DNA of 64,000 nucleotides, from NCBI RefSeq assembly GCF_000708205.1, contig NW_014575561.1:628299-692298 (forward strand). Direction: 5' to 3'. Origin of the DNA: Mixia osmundae IAM 14324 (Eukaryota > Basidiomycota > Mixiomycetes > Mixiales > Mixiaceae). Shown here piece after piece: positions 39,273 to 50,733 of this stretch. How positions within the stretch are numbered: position 1 is the stretch's first letter; each line of letters opens with the position of its first letter. The notes beneath the pieces are model-generated. The model searched no databases. It had not been told where the DNA came from and was given only the letters and a program-made list of their open reading frames with translations. The position numbers were made by a program, and so were the translations under genes.

Positions 39273-39780
39273 CTCGATAGCTTATCGCGAGCTACCTCAA
39301 CGAAAGCCTGAGCTGAGGGCGATCAGAGGGTGCGTTGTCAGCTGACTCGCATGCAGCGACGGCCAGGCGATGTCGGGGCTGCTCAAGTCGGTGATAAGCT
39401 GTTGACCTTACCTCTGATCGACGAGGATGACGATCTTCGGCTTGGACTGCCTGATATTGACCAGGCGGTCAGATTGCGACTACTTTAGCCGGCCGGCAAA
39501 GCGATGGCGACGCCTTGCCACTTTCGCGACGCGTTGGCTTGTCCATGCCGAGCTTGTAACCTCTTCAGCATCATCATGTTACGGAGCAGTCTGGGATGGA
39601 GGTCACGCTCATCGACGTCAGCATGGCACAGCAGAGATTGCATTCCGGCGCCCAAGCAAGAGTTTCGCAAAGTAGCTCTCTGAGGACTCGATACACGTAG
39701 GGCATGGCAGGAAGGAGCATGATCAGCATGATCTCGGCATGCACAGACCGCGCAGCCCGTTGCAGGACTTGTCTGATGCT
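39273..39780. other. Intergenic region, no gene supported
   Basis: About 500 bases. A plus ORF at 39427..39675 and a minus reading frame across 39485..40036 have no family likeness, and the latter overlaps the well-supported NTF2 exons in a different frame. A short hydrophobic minus-strand peptide (MLLPAMPYVYRVL, near 39690-39740) was seen but no complete gene could be built. Confidence 0.4.
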
Positions 39781-40413
39781 CTAACCCTGTGAAAGCTCCT
39801 CTGTCAGCCTCGCGCCGGTGTGAGGGATCAGGGGCGCGCACGTAGACCAGCCTAAACACATCATTGTAGCTATATACCGCGCTCAGGATCAGAAGAGCAC
39901 CGTCTACGACGACTGGCGGGTACTGACACGTAGTAAGAGCTGCCCTCTGGGTTGAGGACAAAGGCCTGGCTGAATTGCAACGGATTCGCGCCATCATCAA
40001 CCTGTTAGCCATTGCCATAGTCAGCCTTCGAGTCACAAGGCAGACAAGGACCTTGACTCACGACAAGCTGTCCGGTGACTTGGACAAGGATCGATCTATG
40101 GTCTGGCCCTGTCGGCTGGGCGTCGAGCGTAGAGACGTTGTGCTGGACCTTTTGGAACGGCAGACCCTTTAGCTTCTCCGTGATGGCCGTCGTGCCTTGC
40201 GTGGAGGCTGACTCGAACGTGAGCATGCTCTGATCGCGCTATGGATCAGATGAAGGCACAAGGAAGCAAGCGGCCAAAAAGAGGTCAGCCCGCCAGTCCA
40301 GCCCGTGACGAGCTGGAAGAGCATACGTAGAGAGCGCTGAGATTTGAGCGGTCTGCATCAAAGACTTGATAGTAGTACGTCACAAACTGCTGTGCTACCT
40401 CTGCGAACGACAT
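39781..40413 (-). CDS. NTF2: NTF2, nuclear transport factor that imports Ran-GDP
   Basis: Five exons (40413..40327, 40238..40062, 40001..39928, 39869..39842, 39786..39781) encode 123 residues, the normal NTF2 size. Matches to the family include FAEVAQQFVTYYYQVFD, SMLTFESASTQG, LPFQKVQHNVSTLDAQP, VTGQLV and YNDVFRLVYG. The protein is a homodimer with a cone fold that binds FxFG nucleoporins and returns Ran-GDP to the nucleus. The last exon is only six bases, one Gly codon and the stop, after a 55-base intron; this reproduces the usual FRLxYG C-terminus. Without that splice the frame runs on into unrelated sequence. The start codon lies 168 bases from the divergent UPF1 start. Confidence 0.95.
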
Positions 40414-40581
40414 CCCGACTGGCCGGCTAGCCTGGCAAGCGCACACCTCGACGGCAAGAGAGAGGGAACCAATTCCGCCGCGTCGTGTCACCGCCGTCAC
40501 GAGCTGGCTGGCTGTTCGTCGTTCGCTGGCTTTGTAGGGCAGGAGCGCCAGATCGTCGAGGAGTGCTCCCCAAGGCTCGGC
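40414..40581. promoter_or_regulatory. Divergent promoter, NTF2 and UPF1
   Basis: Only 168 bases separate the two start codons. It is GC-rich with no obvious TATA box; regulation by a shared nucleosome-free region is an inference. Confidence 0.4.
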
Positions 40582-43500
40582 ATGGATGGTGCCTCGAACC
40601 GTTTGCAGGCGGACAGAGACTATTCGTATCGAGATGATCATTCGTCGGCGCTCTCAGTGATTTCACAGGCACAGAGAAATGGCCACCAGGGCGATCAGGA
40701 TGAGGAGGATGCACAGTCACAGCTAGACAGTCGGCTGGACGGCCTGTCCGTCTACGATGATACGCAGACCGAGTCGGGAGAACCGGCTGACTTGCTCGAT
40801 GACGGAGCACATTCACACGCCAATGGAAAGCACAACGGCAGAGACGATGCTGATTTTGCAGACGGCATCCTCGACGATCTCTCGAGGGATCTGCCTCCTC
40901 ATGCATGCTCGTACGTCCCGCCGTCACCCCGCTGTTGAGGCTGCCAGATAACGTCTGACGCGTGCATGACACAGCTACTGTGGCATCCATAATGCTGCTT
41001 GTGTGATCGAGTGCCTCACTTGCCACCGCTGGTTCTGCAACTCTCGCGGCTCCACCTCGGGCTCACACATTGTCAATCATCTCGTTCGTGCCAAGCACAA
41101 GGAAGTCAAACTCCACCAGGATGGTCCTCTTGGCGACACCGTGCCCGAATGTTACAACTGTGGCGCAAAGAACGTCTTCATTCTTGGCTTCATACCCGCC
41201 AAATCAGACACCGTCGTCGTGCTCCTGTGCAGGTGAGCATCGGCCTCTGTTGCACGCTCGAGCGCCTTTGTCTCATTGCAGGACAGACAACCTTGCGCGG
41301 CGGTACAGACGTCCAAGGACATCATCTGGGATACAGCTCAGTGGTCACCCCTCATCGAAGACCGCAGCTTCCTGTCCTGGCTCGTCAAGGTTCCAACAGA
41401 GCAAGAGCAGCTGCGTGCTCGCCAGATCACCTTTCAGCAGATCAACAAACTCGAGGAGCTCTGGAAAGACAATGCAGCTGCTACCGTCGAGGATCTCGAG
41501 AAGCCAGGCATTGACGACGAGCCTCAGCCCATCTTGCTCAAGTACGAAGATGCGTACCAGTATCAGAACATATTCGGTCCTCTCGTCAAGATCGAAGCAG
41601 ACTACGACAAGAAGCTCAAGGAAGCTCAAACGCAGGACGATCTCATCGTCAGATGGGATATGGGTCTCAATCAGAAGCGCGTGGCCTGGTTCCGTTTGCC
41701 CAAGCTAGAATCGGGCGAGGTCAGACTCGCTGTCGGCGACGAGCTCAAGCTGCGATACGACGGCACACTCCACAAGCATTGGGATGGCCTTGGCCACGTC
41801 ATCAAAGTACCCAACAGTCAGTTTGCTGTCCTTGCACAACGACTCAAGCTCACGAGTCCTGATCAGATATCTCGGACGAAGTTGCTCTGGAGCTCCGCAA
41901 GAACGATGGCGTACCTCACGATTGCACTCACAACTTCTCTGCCGATTTCATCTGGAAATCTACCAGCTTCGATCGCATGCAATTGGCCATGAAGACCTTT
42001 GCCGTCGACGAGCAGTCTGTCAGCGGCTACATCTACCACAAGCTCATGGGTCACGAGGCCGCTGTACCCACCGTCTTGCGCACGCCTATGCCCAAAAGAG
42101 TCTCTGCGCCCAATCTGCCAGATCTCAATCATTCCCAAGTCTATGCTGTCAAGAGCGTGCTCCAGAAGCCTCTCAGTCTCATCCAGGGACCGCCCGGAAC
42201 GGGCAAGACGGTCACTTCAGCTTCGATCGTCTACCACCTGGCAACGATGAGCCAGGGCCAAGTGCTCGTCACTGCACCCTCGAACGTTGCAGTCGATCAG
42301 CTGACTGAGAAGATCCACACAACTGGTTTGAAGGTCGTCAGAATCACTGCCAAGTCTCGAGAAGCGCTCGAGTCGTCCATCAGTCATCTGACGCTTCACG
42401 AGCAAGTCGCCAACAACGATACGCATGTTGAGCTCCAGAAGCTCATCCAGCTCAAGACGGAGCAAGGCGAGTTGAGCAGCAGTGACGAACGCAAATTCAA
42501 GAGCCTCACCAGAGCATGCGAGCGAGAGATTCTTACCAATGCCGATGTCATCTGCTGCACCTGCGTTGGCTGTGGCGATCCTCGCTTGTCAAAGATCAAG
42601 TTCCGCACAGTGCTCATCGATGAAGCGACGCAAGCTGTATGTCTGACTATCTCGTGAACGACATGCGCTGAACTCGCATGCAGACCGAGCCAGAGTGCAT
42701 GATTCCCCTGACCTTTGGCGTCAAGCAGCTCGTTATGGTCGGCGATCATTCCCAGCTCGGTCCGACGATCATGAGCAAGAAAGCTGCCCGCGCTGGCTTG
42801 ACGCAATCGCTATTCGAGCGTCTCGTTCTGCTTGGTAATAGGCCCATCCGCTTACAGGTCCAGTATCGCATGCACCCGTGCTTATCGGAATTCCCTTCCA
42901 ACATGTTCTACGAAGGATCACTACAGAATGGAGTCACTGCTCCCGAACGTATCAAGAAGAATGTCGACTTCCCATGGCCACAGCCTACAACGCCGATGTA
43001 CTTCCATCAGAACCTCGGTCAGGAAGAGATCTCATCAAGCGGTACATCCTTCCTCAATCGTACAGAGGCAGCCAACGTCGAGAAAGTCGTCACACGACTG
43101 TTCAAATCGGGCGTCATGCCTCATCAAATTGGCATCGTCACGCCCTATGAGGGACAGCGAGCTTACATTGCCAATTACATGCTGTTCAACGGCTCGCTCA
43201 AGAAGGAGCTTTACAAGGACATTGAAGTTGCCAGTGTCGATGCGTTCCAAGGCCGAGAGAAGGACTACATCTTACTCAGCTGCGTCAGAAGCAATGAACA
43301 CCAGGGCATCGGCTTCTTGAACGATCCTCGACGACTCAACGTCGCTCTGACCCGTGCAAAGTATGGTCTTGTCATCCTGGGCAATCCCAAAGTACTCAGC
43401 AAACATGCGCTCTGGCACTACTTGCTTACACACTACAAAGAAAAGGGTTGCCTCGTCGAAGGGCCGCTAAGCAACCTGCAGCCGAGTCTCATCCAGCTGT

Positions 43501-43930
43501 CGAAGCCGCGTCGCCCTTACAATCGCTCCGAGACGGCCAATCGGTTTGAGGCTACCATACAAGATGCAGCTCATGACAACCTCCCAGAAGGTACGTCTCT
43601 GTCCTTCTGTGTGGTTTCCCCGCTGACATTCAAGATAGCTGTGAGAGGCAATACGCCTGCTCGCTTCGAGCCGGGCTTCTTTGCCAATCACGACCGGGCC
43701 GGCTACATCCCATCTGACGTCCAATCTCTTCGAGTAAGCCTGACCAGCGAAGCAATCAGTGATCGTGCTGACGCTCATTTTCTCAGAGCCAAGCCACCTA
43801 TTCCTCTGGCCTACCCTCATTCTCCTCGAGGCGCAGCTACGCTTCGTCGACAATCTCTCAAGACCTTGCAAGCCAAGACGCCAATAGCATCAAAGACGAT
43901 GATGATGAGAGTGCAATCACCGACTTTTGA
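40582..43930 (+). CDS. UPF1: UPF1/NAM7, RNA helicase of nonsense-mediated decay
   Basis: Seven exons (40582..40910, 40975..41232, 41287..41816, 41867..42636, 42684..43590, 43639..43733, 43787..43930) give 1,010 residues. The N-terminal CH domain contains [25 protein letters not shown] and [11 protein letters not shown], the zinc ligands that bind UPF2. The SF1 helicase core follows: [21 protein letters not shown] (motif II across intron 42637..42683), [22 protein letters not shown], and [13 protein letters not shown]. The tail has SQ dipeptides ([17 protein letters not shown]) that suit phosphorylation by an SMG1-type kinase. UPF1 marks premature stops and triggers mRNA decay in the cytoplasm. 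The 48-base intron 43591..43638 is in phase and stop-free, so retention would not break the protein. Confidence 0.97.
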
Positions 43931-44198
43931 TCGATTTGACTCGGCTTCGATCAGACGAAGGCGCTTTCGATGAGCGCAGATGTGCTCAATGCGCCCTAGC
44001 GGCGCCAGGCAGAGCACGATGGAGCGAAGCGTTCTACGCTCGCTCGGTGCTGGTCAGGCAGCCTGATGTCTGTCAACGCTACTAGAGCGCCTTATTGCAG
44101 ACAAGCATCTGCGCCATAAGAGACATCTTGGTATGTCTGCGCCGAATGTGCAGAACAACATGCTGCAGGGTGGTATCATGCAATGCTAACGAGACAAT

Positions 44199-47100
44199 TT
44201 ACAGATGACTTTGCAGTTTTGGCTCCTCTACAGGTGTCGCGAGCGGACCTCTCTCTATCTTTGCGCGGAAAGCCTCCTCGTCTTCGATCAGTATGATACC
44301 CTCTCGTACAGGCTCCTGCTTGAGCTCGTTGAGTGCTGCGTCCAACTTGCTGCGGACGTCTCCCGGAAGCTTAGTGTCCCCGATCAACGCTGCGACCTTG
44401 CTTTCCAATTCTGCAAGAGTCGGTCGGCTTTGAGCGAATTCGCTGCTGACTTCGGCGTCCGAAAGCAGAGTGAGAATAGGTTCTACGGAATCCGCTTGTA
44501 GTCTTTGCGAGTTGATATGAATGGACAGCTGTGCTCGTGTCGACGATGAAGGATGCACATGAGTCATGAAGAACTCGAGCGCTTCCCGCTTCGTCAGGGT
44601 CGCCAGTAGCTCTGCATCTCGTGCCTTGCGGCTGAAGTCGTAGTAACCAGAGTGTATGTGTGCCCAGTATTCGCTGGTCTCAGAGTTGAGGTTCTTGTGA
44701 TCCTCCAGGTACTTGTTTTGTAGACTTGTTCGCTGTTTCTCGAAGTCGCCCTCCGACATGCTCTCCAGGTGCTGCTTGAAGGTGTCCAGGAAGTGTTCGA
44801 TCCTGCCTTCAACGTACGGCGCGGAGCGCTCGCTCTGAACTAAGAAGCTGAGGCCGCACATGCCGATCGAAGCGCGTGGCATCGAAAAGACTATATAGCC
44901 CAGCTGCTCCTGTGTTCGCAGCTGATTGAAGCATGGCTCGCTGACGAGCTGACCCAGCAACCGTAGATTGACCCTCAAGCGTTGATCGGCATCGTCGCCG
45001 AAGTAACAGTGGTATTCAATCGCAGAATTGAGCTGCGCAGGATCGGGTGCTTGGAGTCTCAACAGATGCTGTGTTGCTACAGTGACAATCCAGAGATCAG
45101 TTCAGCCAGCTCGGAGAGCACAAGGAATCACCTTTAGGCAAGAGCAGGCAGCGCATCTTGGGTATATCGGCGGGCGCAAGCGCTTTTGGCGCGAGCATGT
45201 TTTCGACCATGCGCGTCATATCCAAGGCAGTAGATTTGAGAACATTGCCATGGACAAGGCCCTCGAGAGCAAAAGACTCGTATAAGACCGGAATGAATGA
45301 TTGCACGTCGTCACGTGTGATGTTCGGCAGAACGCGCAGTAGATCTTCTGCCAGATGGTTCGTTTCGGTCGTGACGTGACGCATGTGCACTTGCGCATGC
45401 TCCCATGGCTGCCTCAATCGGGCGTTGACGTAATTGCGTCTGAGCTGATCTTTGATCAAATCAAAGCGCTGCTGGTCAATTTCAAGGGTCTTCATACGTT
45501 CGAGGAGAACTTTGAGAAGCACCGGCAATTTGTCATTGTAGCCGCCGATAGTGATCATCAAGCCGTTGTCGGCCCTGCTGAGGTCGTACGATAGACCAGC
45601 GAGATCAGCATCGTAAGAATACTCCGTCAGACTATCGGTGATCAGGCGAACATAGAGGTTGGTCTTCAGCACAGCTTCGTTCCCAGTCAGCATTGCCGGC
45701 GTCTTGAGGACGAAGAGGACTGTCGCACGCGGTACCCACCATCTGTCGTCCTTTTTGTGCCAGACCTGCGAGATTGGTGATTGATGAATAAGGGTTGGCC
45801 GTCTCACGATCGCCTTGCCTTTCTGTTGCTCGAAGATGTCTAGATTTGCCGGTATGAAAGAGTTGGGCTCTGGTAGAGCAAGGTCATCGCCTGGTTCTTC
45901 ATTCACAGATCGTTGCGATTGTGAAATAAGAGATTGCGAAAGCGGTGTGATCTTATATTCTGTGCCGTACCACTGCTCCTTGCTGTCCCAATCGAGACCG
46001 GGCAATGGATCATGACAGGCAATCGAGACACGACAATTTTCGACTGCCAGCGAAGCCATAGACTCGGCGATAAGTTTCGGGTCAAACACCTTTGGCAGCC
46101 AAGGCGAGGATAGCACCCATTCGCGAGGAACCGGTTGCTGCATCTGTCCGCAGATTGTCGTGACTTCTCGCTGCGGAGGCGGCTTCTCCATGAATCTGAA
46201 CGCGATCTCCGAAAGCTGCTGTACTTCCTTCCATGCCCATTCTTGCGGTGGAGTTGCCTTGAGCAGATTGAGATACTTGAAGATAGCCAAGGCGACTTCT
46301 TGGTGATGGGCAAGGCCCTGCTCAGTGAGTGCAAGAGAGACCTTGAAAAGCTCGAAGCCAGTTGCGCCTTGGCCTTGACCAGCAGAGAGTGAGTCAGCCC
46401 AGCCTTTCGCTTTGAGGTGCGACAAGATCGAGCCCTTGCCCTCATGTCCCACGTAATGACCCAAGAGCTGGGCTGGCTTGGTCGCGTAAAGCGTCGTCTG
46501 ATCGGGAAACGGGAAAGTCAAATCGAGAGAGCGAGTATCTTTGACTGTTTTTGCGGCCACAAGCGTCTGGAGCTCCTTGCTGGTCAAAGGCGAGCCGAAG
46601 AAGGTGGGTGGCGCAAGGCTTGTGTTCTTTGCTTGGGAGAAGCATTCGTGCGTCATCTCAGATAATTCGTCCAAGGAGCCTACGATGCACATTAGCTCCT
46701 GACGACAAGATGTGTGCAAGATCTTACCCCTGCCAATAATGCAGAGCTTCATTAGGTTCGCAGAGTAATGTCTCTTGTGGAACTTGAGCAGCTCGTCCCT
46801 GATGTCTATTCCCCGCTTCCTTGGCTGTGTCCACAGCGTGTCTAGATTGCCCGTACCGAAACGCCAATACCAATGCTCTCGAGAGCTGAGCGATTTCTCC
46901 AGCTGGAACAGTCGCCACATGTCAGATTGCAAGTTCTTCTTGTTCTCCGAGTCGACGGCTTGAATCTCCCTCTCGGTACAGGAAGCATCGAATAGAGGCG
47001 CAATGAAGAATTGAGCAAATCTATCTAGCGCTCCAGTCAACGCTTCAGGGTGCACATCGAAATGGTAGACTGTCTCTTCTAGACCAGTGGACGCATTCGA

Positions 47101-47646
47101 TCGTCCAGCATTGGCAGCCAGATAGGCGGCGTACTCGTTCTCTTTGGGATACTTCTCGGTGCCCATGAAGAGCAAGTGTTCGCAGAAGTGAGCCAAGCCA
47201 GGGAGATCGGCAGGATCAGAGAGATGTCCAACGCGGACAGATATGGATGCAGCTGCTTTGTCCGTCTGAGGATCTGAGATGAGCATGACTTCGAGGCCAT
47301 TGGCTAGCCTGATCAAGCGATAATCTCTATCGTCATTGGGCGATTTCTCGATCTCGCCCCCAAAGACGGCCCACTTGTTTCGCTGTACGTAACCCGGCGG
47401 CAGCGTATCCGGATTCAGATGACTGTAAGATGGTCGAAGATGAGCAGGCAAGTCGACAGAAGGTGTCAGAGCAGGCGTAGCTGCTTGCTCGAGTACGCTG
47501 ACGAGATCGGTCATCTTGCTAGAACTGGCTTGTGTTGCGAAAGAGGCAAGGGGTATCCTACTCCGCAAGGCAGCTCTGTTGATAGTGCAGCTTGCCAGTG
47601 GCCTCCGGAGCTGTCTCGAATGCGAAGCAAGCCTCCTTGTGAGCAT
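44199..47646 (-). CDS. STE23: Insulysin family zinc metalloprotease (Ste23/IDE)
   Basis: Exons 47646..46728, 46679..45132 and 45076..44199 give 1,114 residues. The inverted zinc motif is HFCEHLLFMGTEKYP (H-x-x-E-H), followed by NAGRSNASTG and the downstream Glu region REIQAVDSENKKN. The four-domain layout of M16A proteases is complete, ending in text like QLGYIVFSMPR and YLEDHKNLN. These enzymes degrade short peptides in a closed chamber; yeast Ste23 also helps process a-factor. The N-terminus (MLTRRLASHSRQLRRPLAS) is Arg-rich and amphipathic, like a mitochondrial presequence, with a second Met at residue 45 (SSSKMTDLVSV) where cytosolic forms would begin. Intron 46680..46727 is 48 bases, in phase and stop-free. 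Confidence 0.95.
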
Positions 47647-48036
47647 CTATTGTGCGAAACCGTTGCCCTGGCGCTTTCGATCGTACGAATTAGATGAACG
47701 CGCGGCAAGGTGACCCAAAACAAGATAACGTGTCAATACTAATCGAGTAGTGCAGCGACGGCTTCAATGCAGGCTTGATCGCTCAAATGACTTCCGGAGC
47801 AGCTATGCAGTATACACGAGAGCCAATATCGTCTCTATGCGTACGGCACATGCTAGTCTACATGCGCCCTTCTATCATGCTGCGTCGTCATAGGTAGCCC
47901 GCGTTCAGAGCATAGTGCCGAGCCTGTAGACGAAAGGGCGCCAACCGATTCAGCATCCGGTTCGACGAGCGCAACGGGAAAGGGCGAAAGAGGGGAGTAG
48001 AGCGCCTCACCGACGAGGCGCTCGTTGCAAAGGGGA
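47647..48036. other. Intergenic region
   Basis: About 390 bases hold the STE23 promoter and the 3' end of the AHA1 gene. The GC-rich short-repeat-like stretch at 47990-48020 (GAGCGCCTCACCGACGAGGC) can form a hairpin but is not clearly a functional element. Confidence 0.4.
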
Positions 48037-49282
48037 CTACGACTGGAACGTCGGGCCGCGATAGATGGCGTAGAGCGCCACGAGGATGAGGCTGATACTG
48101 ATCAGCGAAGGCCCAAACGCCGCCAGTCGTAGTCCCCAGATAGACGTGTAGAGTGGAATGAAATCGAAATCTTCTAACCCTATAGCTTTGAGCGAGCGCA
48201 TGTAGAAGCCTTCTAGATTGTGCTTCGTCTCGTCCTCTTTGCCCACTGGACAGCCTGTCAAGCGCAAGGAGAGGTTTGTCGTATCTGAGCCTTGCTGGAG
48301 CTTGATCTCCAATTCGCCATAGTGATCTGCCAGGGGGACAGATTAGCTACACGGACAAAGGAGACGGATTCAGCGGACCATCTGGCCAAGTGGGCGCTCG
48401 CCAAGTCTGCACGAAACGCTCTGGCTTGTCTACTGCTAGGACTTTGCCGACGATATTGCCACCAAAGAGCGAGACCGGTGCACCGACGACGGGCTCGATC
48501 TGAGCTACATTTCTTGTCCATTGTGGCACTTTCGTCGGGTCGGTGAGGAGCTCAAAGAGTTCGACCGCCTGTATTCGCAGATCTTCTTGGAGAGTCACGA
48601 CGGCAGTGTTGATGGATTTGCTAGAGGTAGCGGGTTTGGCAGCGGCAGCAGCGGTAGTAAGCTTGGGCGCAGGCGCGGCGGGCTGACCCTTGCTCTTTGC
48701 GTCTTCATCCTCTGCAGCCTGCAGCAGATCCTTGCCGTGTACGTCTATCATGCTCTGGTTGAACATGCAATGAGCGTCGGAAGCAACTCGGTCGTGATAC
48801 TGCTGACCTTGGGAAATTGCTGGAATTGGGGACGACAGAGATCTGCGAGTTTGGTCTTTGCGATAGTGTGCAGCTTGTCTGCACGCTTGCTGTCCTCTTC
48901 CGATTGATCGAGGGTCGACTCAAAGGTGTACTCCTCTTCTGACATGTCGTGGCATACTTCGAGCGCCGTCAAAGTGCCGCTCACTTCGTCCTCATCTGGG
49001 CCTCCTGGCACCGAGATCCAGCGGCAGACGATGTTGAGGTCGTAGATAGTGACCAGTTTGCTCTTTCTGTCCATGCCACTGCCATTTGAGCTTCGTTCGA
49101 CGTTCAGAAAGCGTCACGGACCTCATGCCAATGTCAGAATCGCCAGTGATCTCCCTGATCGATTCAATCTTGACTCCCTCGCTCTCGAGCCCGACGAGAT
49201 GTTGTTCGAACCATGTCTGCGCCCAGCTCTTGGTGTTCTTTGACCGCCAGTGCCAGTTCTTGAGGCCTGCAGACAGCGTCAT
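48037..49282 (-). CDS. AHA1: AHA1-type Hsp90 co-chaperone with a C-terminal membrane segment
   Basis: Four exons (49282..49122, 49066..48808, 48754..48379, 48326..48037) encode 361 residues. The Aha1 N-domain starts with GLKNWHWRSKN and continues through SKLVTIYDLNIVCRW and VHGKDLL. After an Ala/Pro linker, the AHSA1 (START-like) domain has LFELLTDPTKVPQWTRN, FGGNIVGKV, RAPTWPD and NLSLRLTGCPVGKEDET. AHA1 stimulates the Hsp90 ATPase in the cytosol. Unlike the usual soluble form, this one continues into a hydrophobic run (FGPSLISISLILVALYAIY) and a short RGPTFQS tail, which reads as a tail anchor. The start ATG (49282) is chosen because the frame upstream has only a GTG. It shares a 108-base divergent promoter with FBP1. 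Confidence 0.9.
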
Positions 49283-49390
49283 TGGGTCGGTGAAGTGTGG
49301 CTCGCTCGAAAGTTCCACGTGTCAACGTCGATAGCGCGTTCCGGCGAAAGCCGTTTCGAGCAAGTCGCTCGTCTCGCCTCTTGCACTGTC
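49283..49390. promoter_or_regulatory. Very short divergent promoter, AHA1 and FBP1
   Basis: The start codons of AHA1 (minus) and FBP1 (plus) are 108 bases apart, so both promoters and both 5' UTRs overlap here, or transcription starts inside the opposite gene. No TATA box is evident. Confidence 0.5.
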
Positions 49391-50662
49391 ATGGCGGGAA
49401 TAGCAAAGGAGATCGTCACGCTAACGACGTGAGGACCTACATGCGAGGTGCTGTAGCAGTGGCTGACGGACTGGCTGCATAGACATACACTCAATGATCA
49501 AGCGGCGCTCGGGGCACAGGCAAGAGGTGACCTGACCATCTTGCTCATGGCCATCCAGACGACATGCAAGTACCTCAGCACCAACGTCCGACGTGCCCGA
49601 CTGCTCAATCTGTTCGTGCATCCTCTCGTGCTTGGGTTGAGCGCTGACGCCTCGGACGGATGAACAGCGTCGGCGTAGCCGGAACGGCGAATGTGCAAGG
49701 CGAGGATCAGAAGAAGCTAGACATTATCTCCAACGACATCATGTGCAGCTCATTGAAAGCGAGTGGCAAATGTGCAGTGCTCGTCTCAGAGGTGCGCCAA
49801 TACACTCGTACAGACTGAGTTGCGCTCACGCGAGTGTGGACATGTAGGAGATTGACGAGGCCATTATGATCGACGACGAGCGACTCAAGGGAAAGTACTG
49901 CGTCGTCTTTGATCCGCTCGACGGTTCGTCTAATATTGATGCTGGCGTCAACATGTCCGTTTCTCATCTGCCATGCTCTTGGCATGTGCTGACACTCGCG
50001 AACAAGTGGAACGATCTTTGGCATCTATCGCGTCGCAGAAGGTTCGAAAGGTGCAGTATCGGATGTGCTACGTCCAGGAAGAGAGATGGTCGCGGCGGGC
50101 TACTGCATGTACGGCTCCTCCGCCAATTTGGTCATCTCGACGGGCAATGGCGTCAATGGCTACACGCTCGATCAAGGCATTGGCGAGTTCATCCTCACCC
50201 ACCCTGACATCAAGATTCCAGAACGCGGCAAGATCTACTCATTCAACGAGGGCAATACGCTCTACTTCCATGAACCCGTCACAAAGTATCTCGAATCTAT
50301 CAAATGTACGTCCGCCTCTGCGCTCTGGTGAACATGCTTGACGTGGCAGAGCAGTTCCATCGAATGGCAAGCCATACAGTGCGCGATATATCGGCTCGAT
50401 GGTCGCAGATGTACACCGTACGCTGCTCTATGGCGGCATCTTTGGCTATCCAGATGACAAAAAGTCGAAATCGGGCAAACTGCGTCTCCTCTACGAAGGT
50501 TTCCCCATGGCCTTTCTCGTCGAGCAAGCAGGCGGTCTGGCCACAACAGGCACTACTCGTATTCTCGATATCGAACCCACTAGCATCCATCAGAGAGTGC
50601 CCGTCTTCCTCGGCTCGAGGGACGATGTAAACGATCTCATGTCGTTCTACAAGTCTGAATAG
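49391..50662 (+). CDS. FBP1: Fructose-1,6-bisphosphatase
   Basis: Six exons (49391..49428, 49483..49611, 49668..49791, 49848..49954, 50007..50305, 50355..50662) give 334 residues, the normal length. Motifs: [13 protein letters not shown] start, [23 protein letters not shown], the metal site [22 protein letters not shown], and the substrate loop [14 protein letters not shown]. The enzyme hydrolyses fructose-1,6-bisphosphate in the cytosol, the committed step of gluconeogenesis, and is normally inhibited by AMP and fructose-2,6-bisphosphate. The first 38-base exon and the [11 protein letters not shown] junction (intron 50306..50354) were placed by family alignment. Glucose repression is expected from known biology, but no Mig1-type site was confirmed. 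Confidence 0.97.
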
Positions 50663-50733
50663 GCGAAAGTATACACCAATGCATAGCATCTCACTAGATA
50701 TCTATTGACCATTGCCTAGCCGAGATGCGCATC

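Noticed and set aside
39485-40036. Minus-strand ORF of 183 codons
   Set aside because: It overlaps NTF2 exons 3 and 4 and reads the last part of NTF2 only by running through its introns; the remainder has no protein-like pattern.
41070-41708. Plus ORF of 212 codons
   Set aside because: Shadow frame of UPF1 exons 2 and 3, Ser/Arg-rich and low complexity.
47930-48020. Possible tRNA or RNA gene near GGTTCGACGAGC
   Set aside because: The B-box match is incomplete and no acceptor stem or A box could be paired.
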